Positions 61,135 to 64,000 of a DNA stretch of 64,000 nucleotides are shown here, one piece after another. The DNA comes from Variovorax paradoxus. Lineage in GTDB: Bacteria; Pseudomonadota; Gammaproteobacteria; Burkholderiales; Burkholderiaceae_C. The stretch lies in NCBI RefSeq assembly GCF_029919115.1, contig NZ_CP123990.1, forward strand, positions 4,614,501 to 4,678,500. The letters run 5' to 3'. A program made the translations under genes and the position numbers. Numbering within the stretch: position 1 is the first letter of the stretch; each line of letters opens with the position of its first letter. The notes below the pieces were generated by a model, which did no database searches, was not told the origin of the DNA, and saw only the letters and a program-made list of their open reading frames with translations.

Positions 61135-62187
61135 TCAGGCGACCAGCGTGGGCGCGATGGCTGCTGCGGCCTCGGTGTGGATGCAGCGCGCGCGGTGGTT
61201 GGGTGCGAGCTCGACCACCGGCGGCTGCGCGGCGCGGCAGGCATCGGTGGCAAGTGCGCAGCGTTCGGCAAAGGCGCAGCCCGGCGGCAACGCGGAGAGA
61301 TCGGGCGGCGCGCCGCCGATGGTCTCCAGCCGCGCGCCGCGCGCCAGCGCCCCATGCGCGCGGCTCTTGAGCAGCGCGATGGTGTAGGGGTGACGCGGCG
61401 AGCGGATCAGCTCGCGCGCCGTGCCTTCCTCGACGATGCGGCCGGCATACATCACGGCGATGCGATCGGCGACCTCTACCGCGGCGCCGATGTCGTGCGT
61501 CACGAAGATCACCGACAGGCCCAGGTCGCGCTGCAGTTCGCGCAGCAGCAGAAGAATTTGGATCTGCACCGTGGCGTCGAGCGCGGTGGTCGGCTCGTCG
61601 GCCAGCAGCAGCTGCGGCTTGCAGGCCAGCGCGAGCGCAATCATCGCGCGCTGGCGCATGCCGCCAGACATCTCGTGCGGATACGCAGCCAGCCGCCGCT
61701 CGGGGCTGGGAATGCGCACGCGCTCGAACAGCGCGAGCGCACGCTGGTGCGCCTCGGCTGCCGTCACTTTCTTCTCGTGCCGGCGAATCGATTCGACGAT
61801 TTGCGCGCCGACCGAATACACGGGGTCGAGCGCGAGCAGCGGTTCCTGGAAGATCATCGAAGCGACCTTGCCGCGGAAATCGTCGAGCTCGCGCGCGGGC
61901 ATCGCCAGCACGTCGCGCCCGGCCACCTGCACCTGCCCGCCCATGCGCGTGCGGCGCTCGGAGTGCAGGCGCAGCAGCGTGCGCATGGTCACGCTCTTGC
62001 CGGAGCCGGATTCGCCGATGAGCGCGACCACTTCGCCGCGCTGCACTTCCAGGCTCACGCCACTGACCGCATGCACGGGCTTGCGGCCGCCGCTGAAGGT
62101 GACGCTGAGGTCGAGCAGGCGGACCATCGGCTCGCCGGCGGGCATGACGTTGGTGCTGCCGTTGTTGGTGCTGCGGCTGTCGCTCAT
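61135..62187 (-). CDS. Dipeptide/oligopeptide-type ABC transporter ATP-binding protein (DppD-like)
   Basis: 350 residues from the ATG overlapping the upstream ATPase stop (62184-62187). Walker A GESGSGKS, the signature MSGGMRQRAMIALALA, Walker B LLLADEPTTALD and the C-terminal oligopeptide-HPY motif (PPGCAFAERCALATDAC) are present. An open frame continues 117 bases upstream through the neighbouring gene and is not used. It powers uptake with the DppF-like subunit. Confidence 0.92.
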   Translation of the reverse strand: MSDSRSTNNGSTNVMPAGEPMVRLLDLSVTFSGGRKPVHAVSGVSLEVQRGEVVALIGESGSGKSVTMRTLLRLHSERRTRMGGQVQVAGRDVLAMPARELDDFRGKVASMIFQEPLLALDPVYSVGAQIVESIRRHEKKVTAAEAHQRALALFERVRIPSPERRLAAYPHEMSGGMRQRAMIALALACKPQLLLADEPTTALDATVQIQILLLLRELQRDLGLSVIFVTHDIGAAVEVADRIAVMYAGRIVEEGTARELIRSPRHPYTIALLKSRAHGALARGARLETIGGAPPDLSALPPGCAFAERCALATDACRAAQPPVVELAPNHRARCIHTEAAAAIAPTLVA

Positions 62188-63224
62188 GCTGCCTGCCTCA
62201 TCGGCGTTTGCGCCATCGGGTGCCCGCTCCCGGGCTCGAGAACAAGGCAGCTCGCCGCATGCAGCGAACCCGTGGCGACGGGCTCGGGCACCACTTGGCT
62301 GCACACCGGCGCGGCCAGCGCGCAGCGTGGATGAAAGCGGCAGCCGGAGGGCGGGTTGATCGGATTCGGCGGGTCGCCGGCCAGCGCGGCTTCTTCGGTG
62401 CGGTTGTCGGGGTCCATCGAAGGCATCGACGAGAGCAGGGCGCGCGTGTAGGGGTGCGCGGGCGCATCGTAGAGCGCATCGGCCGGGCCGATCTCGGCCA
62501 CCTGGCCGAGGTACATGACCATGACGCGGTCGCTCACATAGCGCACCACGTTGAGGTCATGGCTGATGAAAAGATAGGTCAGGCCAAACTCGGCCTTCAG
62601 GTCGAGCAGCAGGTTGATGACCTGTGCTTCCACCGACTTGTCGAGCGCCGACACGGCCTCGTCCAGAATCACCATGCGCGGCTGCAATGCAAGCGCGCGT
62701 GCAATGTTCACGCGCTGGCGCTGTCCGCCCGACAGCTCATGCGGATACCGTTCGGCAAAGCGCTGCGGCTCCAGGCCCACGCGCGCAAGCAGATCTCGCG
62801 CACGCGCCACAGACTCGCGCCGGCTGACGCCATGCACTTGCGGACCGAAGGCAACCGAGTCTTCGATGGTGAGGCGCGGGTTGAGCGAGGCATAGCTGTC
62901 CTGGAACACCATCTGCACCTGGCGTCGAAACTCCTTGAGCGGAAGTTCGCGGCCACCGACTTCGCGGCCATCAAAAATCACCTCGCCCCGGGTCGGCGCA
63001 ATGAGCTGCATCAGCAGCCGCGCGGTGGTCGACTTGCCACAGCCCGATTCGCCGACAACACCCAGCGTTTCACCTTTCAGGACTTCGAAGTCGACACCGT
63101 CTACTGCACGCACCACACCGCCGCCACGACCCAGAGGGTCTTTCTTGAGCGGGAAGTGCTTGACTAGGCCGGTGATGGTGAGCAGAGGTTGTGCGGGGCC
63201 GCCGATGTCTTTCAGTGCGTCCAT
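62184..63224 (-). CDS. Dipeptide/oligopeptide-type ABC transporter ATP-binding protein (DppF-like)
   Basis: 346 residues from the ATG at 63222-63224 with AGGAGC upstream on its strand. Walker [10 protein letters not shown], the signature [16 protein letters not shown], Walker [13 protein letters not shown] and the HPY motif [17 protein letters not shown] are present. The open frame extends into the repeat at 63247-63583, which would add a spurious N-terminus similar to that in front of dctP. It is separated from the permease gene by 392 bases that contain the repeat. Confidence 0.92.
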   Translation of the reverse strand: MDALKDIGGPAQPLLTITGLVKHFPLKKDPLGRGGGVVRAVDGVDFEVLKGETLGVVGESGCGKSTTARLLMQLIAPTRGEVIFDGREVGGRELPLKEFRRQVQMVFQDSYASLNPRLTIEDSVAFGPQVHGVSRRESVARARDLLARVGLEPQRFAERYPHELSGGQRQRVNIARALALQPRMVILDEAVSALDKSVEAQVINLLLDLKAEFGLTYLFISHDLNVVRYVSDRVMVMYLGQVAEIGPADALYDAPAHPYTRALLSSMPSMDPDNRTEEAALAGDPPNPINPPSGCRFHPRCALAAPVCSQVVPEPVATGSLHAASCLVLEPGSGHPMAQTPMRQAA

Positions 63225-63246
63225 GTGGTCGTGCTCCTGTGTTCTT

Positions 63247-63583
63247 GGCGCTGTTGTCCAGGACGTGTGCAAAGGCCACCGGGTACTCCCCTCCGCGAAT
63301 GTCCCCCGGGCCACCGGGTGCTCCCCTCCGCGAATGTCCCCCGCCTTCGGCTCCTCCTTTATTTCGCTGCGGGGAACACCCGATGCCCTGTGCACTGGGG
63401 CACGCTGCTGGTGTATCGCTGATCAACGACCGCTCTGAATCACGCACCCGTCGATGGGGTGCCTTGCGCAGCGAAATAAAGGAGGAGGCCGCAGGCCGGG
63501 GGACAGCAGCGAAATAAAGGAGGAGGCCGCAGGCCGGGGGACATTCGCGGAGAAAGGTACCCCGTCGGCGGGGGCGCGCCCTG
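63247..63583. repeat. Modular palindromic repeat, copy 3
   Basis: This fills most of the 392-base gap between the DppF-like gene and the permease gene. It starts GGCGCTGTTGTCCAGGACG and ends GGCGCGCCCTG. The end module TCCGCGAATGTCCCCC is present twice in tandem at the start. Three copies of the core occur (63351-63371 direct; 63467-63487 and 63505-63525 inverted), the last two with a repeated GGCCGCAGGCCGGGGGACA block. It is thus a two-armed element with local tandem duplications, related to copies at 26801 and 41930. Confidence 0.83.
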
Positions 63584-63616
63584 AAGACAGCGCAGCACAT
63601 ACAACGCAAAGCATCC

Positions 63617-64000
63617 TCACCCCTTGTTGTCCATCGCCGACCGCAACCCATCGGACAAGAGATTGAAAGAGATCGAGGTGATGAAGATCATCGCCCCAGG
63701 CAGCGCAGCAACCCACGGCTGCACGTAGATTGCAGTGCGCAGCGTGTTGAGCATCAGCCCCCACTCCGGCTCCGGTGGCTTTACGCCCAGGCCCAGGAAC
63801 GACAGGCCCGACGCCAGGATCATCGACACCGCGATCAGGCTCGTGGCGTACACGAAGATAGGTCCGAGCACATTGCCCAGCACATGCACCCGCACGATGG
63901 TGAACGGGTTGGCGCCCGAGGCGCGCGCCGCCTCAACGTAGTCGCGCGTGCGCACCTGCGTCGTCACGCTTTCGGCCACGCGCGCAATCTGCGGAATGAA
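63617..64000 (-). CDS. Dipeptide-type ABC transporter permease (DppC-like), C-terminal part
   Basis: Only the last 127 codons are in the window; the gene continues past position 64000. VRTRDYVEAARASGANPFTIVRVHVLGN is the coupling (EAA) loop of binding-protein-dependent permeases. SFLGLGVKPPEPEWGLMLN and FNLLSDGLRSAMDNK are the standard DppC C-terminus. It belongs to the importer with the two ATPases downstream on the same strand. Confidence 0.9.
   Translation of the reverse strand, partial: FIPQIARVAESVTTQVRTRDYVEAARASGANPFTIVRVHVLGNVLGPIFVYATSLIAVSMILASGLSFLGLGVKPPEPEWGLMLNTLRTAIYVQPWVAALPGAMIFITSISFNLLSDGLRSAMDNKG

Overview
ORGANISM. The window is GC-rich, almost fully coding, and full of beta-proteobacterial hallmarks: three orphan Bug-type (TctC-like) periplasmic receptors, several LysR regulators, class III CoA-transferase and beta-oxidation operons, and short intergenic repeats of the kind common in Comamonadaceae. 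I infer a Variovorax-like member of the Burkholderiales chromosome; this rests on gene style and is not proven. No rRNA, tRNA, CRISPR array, prophage or complete insertion sequence was seen. LAYOUT. 1-155: end of a fumarylacetoacetase-family gene and its terminator. 218-15010: a GntR regulator followed by one very tightly packed catabolic operon, with a branched-chain-type ABC importer (livJ-like, livHMGF), a Bug receptor, LeuC/LeuD-like hydratase subunits, HyuB/HyuA ATP-dependent cyclic-amide hydrolase, an isochorismatase-fold protein lacking the usual cysteine, a fumarate-reductase-like flavoprotein and an isocitrate-lyase-family lyase. Nearly all junctions overlap by 4 or 8 bases. I read it as a candidate pathway that opens a cyclic imide or amide, converts it to a substituted maleate, hydrates it and cleaves it to pyruvate plus a short acid. 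15032-16820: divergent LysR/SDR pair. 16948-24093: TetR-controlled fatty-acid beta-oxidation genes (acyl-CoA dehydrogenase, DUF2147, FadB-like, FadA-like), interrupted by a DUF559 nuclease-like gene bracketed by inverted repeats. 24251-28719: hydrolase, thioesterase, an SDR with Phe in place of the catalytic Tyr, a kappa-class isomerase and an enoyl-CoA hydratase, split by a 0.46-kb palindromic repeat. 28744-34629: thioesterase, Atm1-type exporter, 2-hydroxyacid dehydrogenase, amidase and a HypT-like LysR. 34822-39760: aspartase plus the gltIJKL glutamate/aspartate importer. 39835-43998: nucleoside hydrolase and a TRAP transporter (dctP, dctM, dctQ), all minus strand. 44113-54836: a minus-strand acyl-CoA catabolic operon (FadJ-like protein, paired PimC/PimD-like dehydrogenases, hydratase, CoA-transferase, ligase, two Bug receptors), divergent from a LysR gene. 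55866-59848: a lipoprotein, then a LexA-box-controlled DNA-repair pair (radical SAM protein and a TIGR03915-UdgX-AllA triple fusion), then a TfoX-like gene. 59922-64000: an amidase and a dipeptide-type ABC transporter, again split by the palindromic repeat family. MOST INTERESTING. (1) The SOS-box-controlled radical SAM/UdgX operon whose UdgX protein runs in frame into a ureidoglycolate-lyase domain. (2) The imide-to-malate-type operon. (3) Two repeat families: a DUF559 cassette with an apparently empty copy, and a modular palindromic element placed between co-directional genes at three sites.
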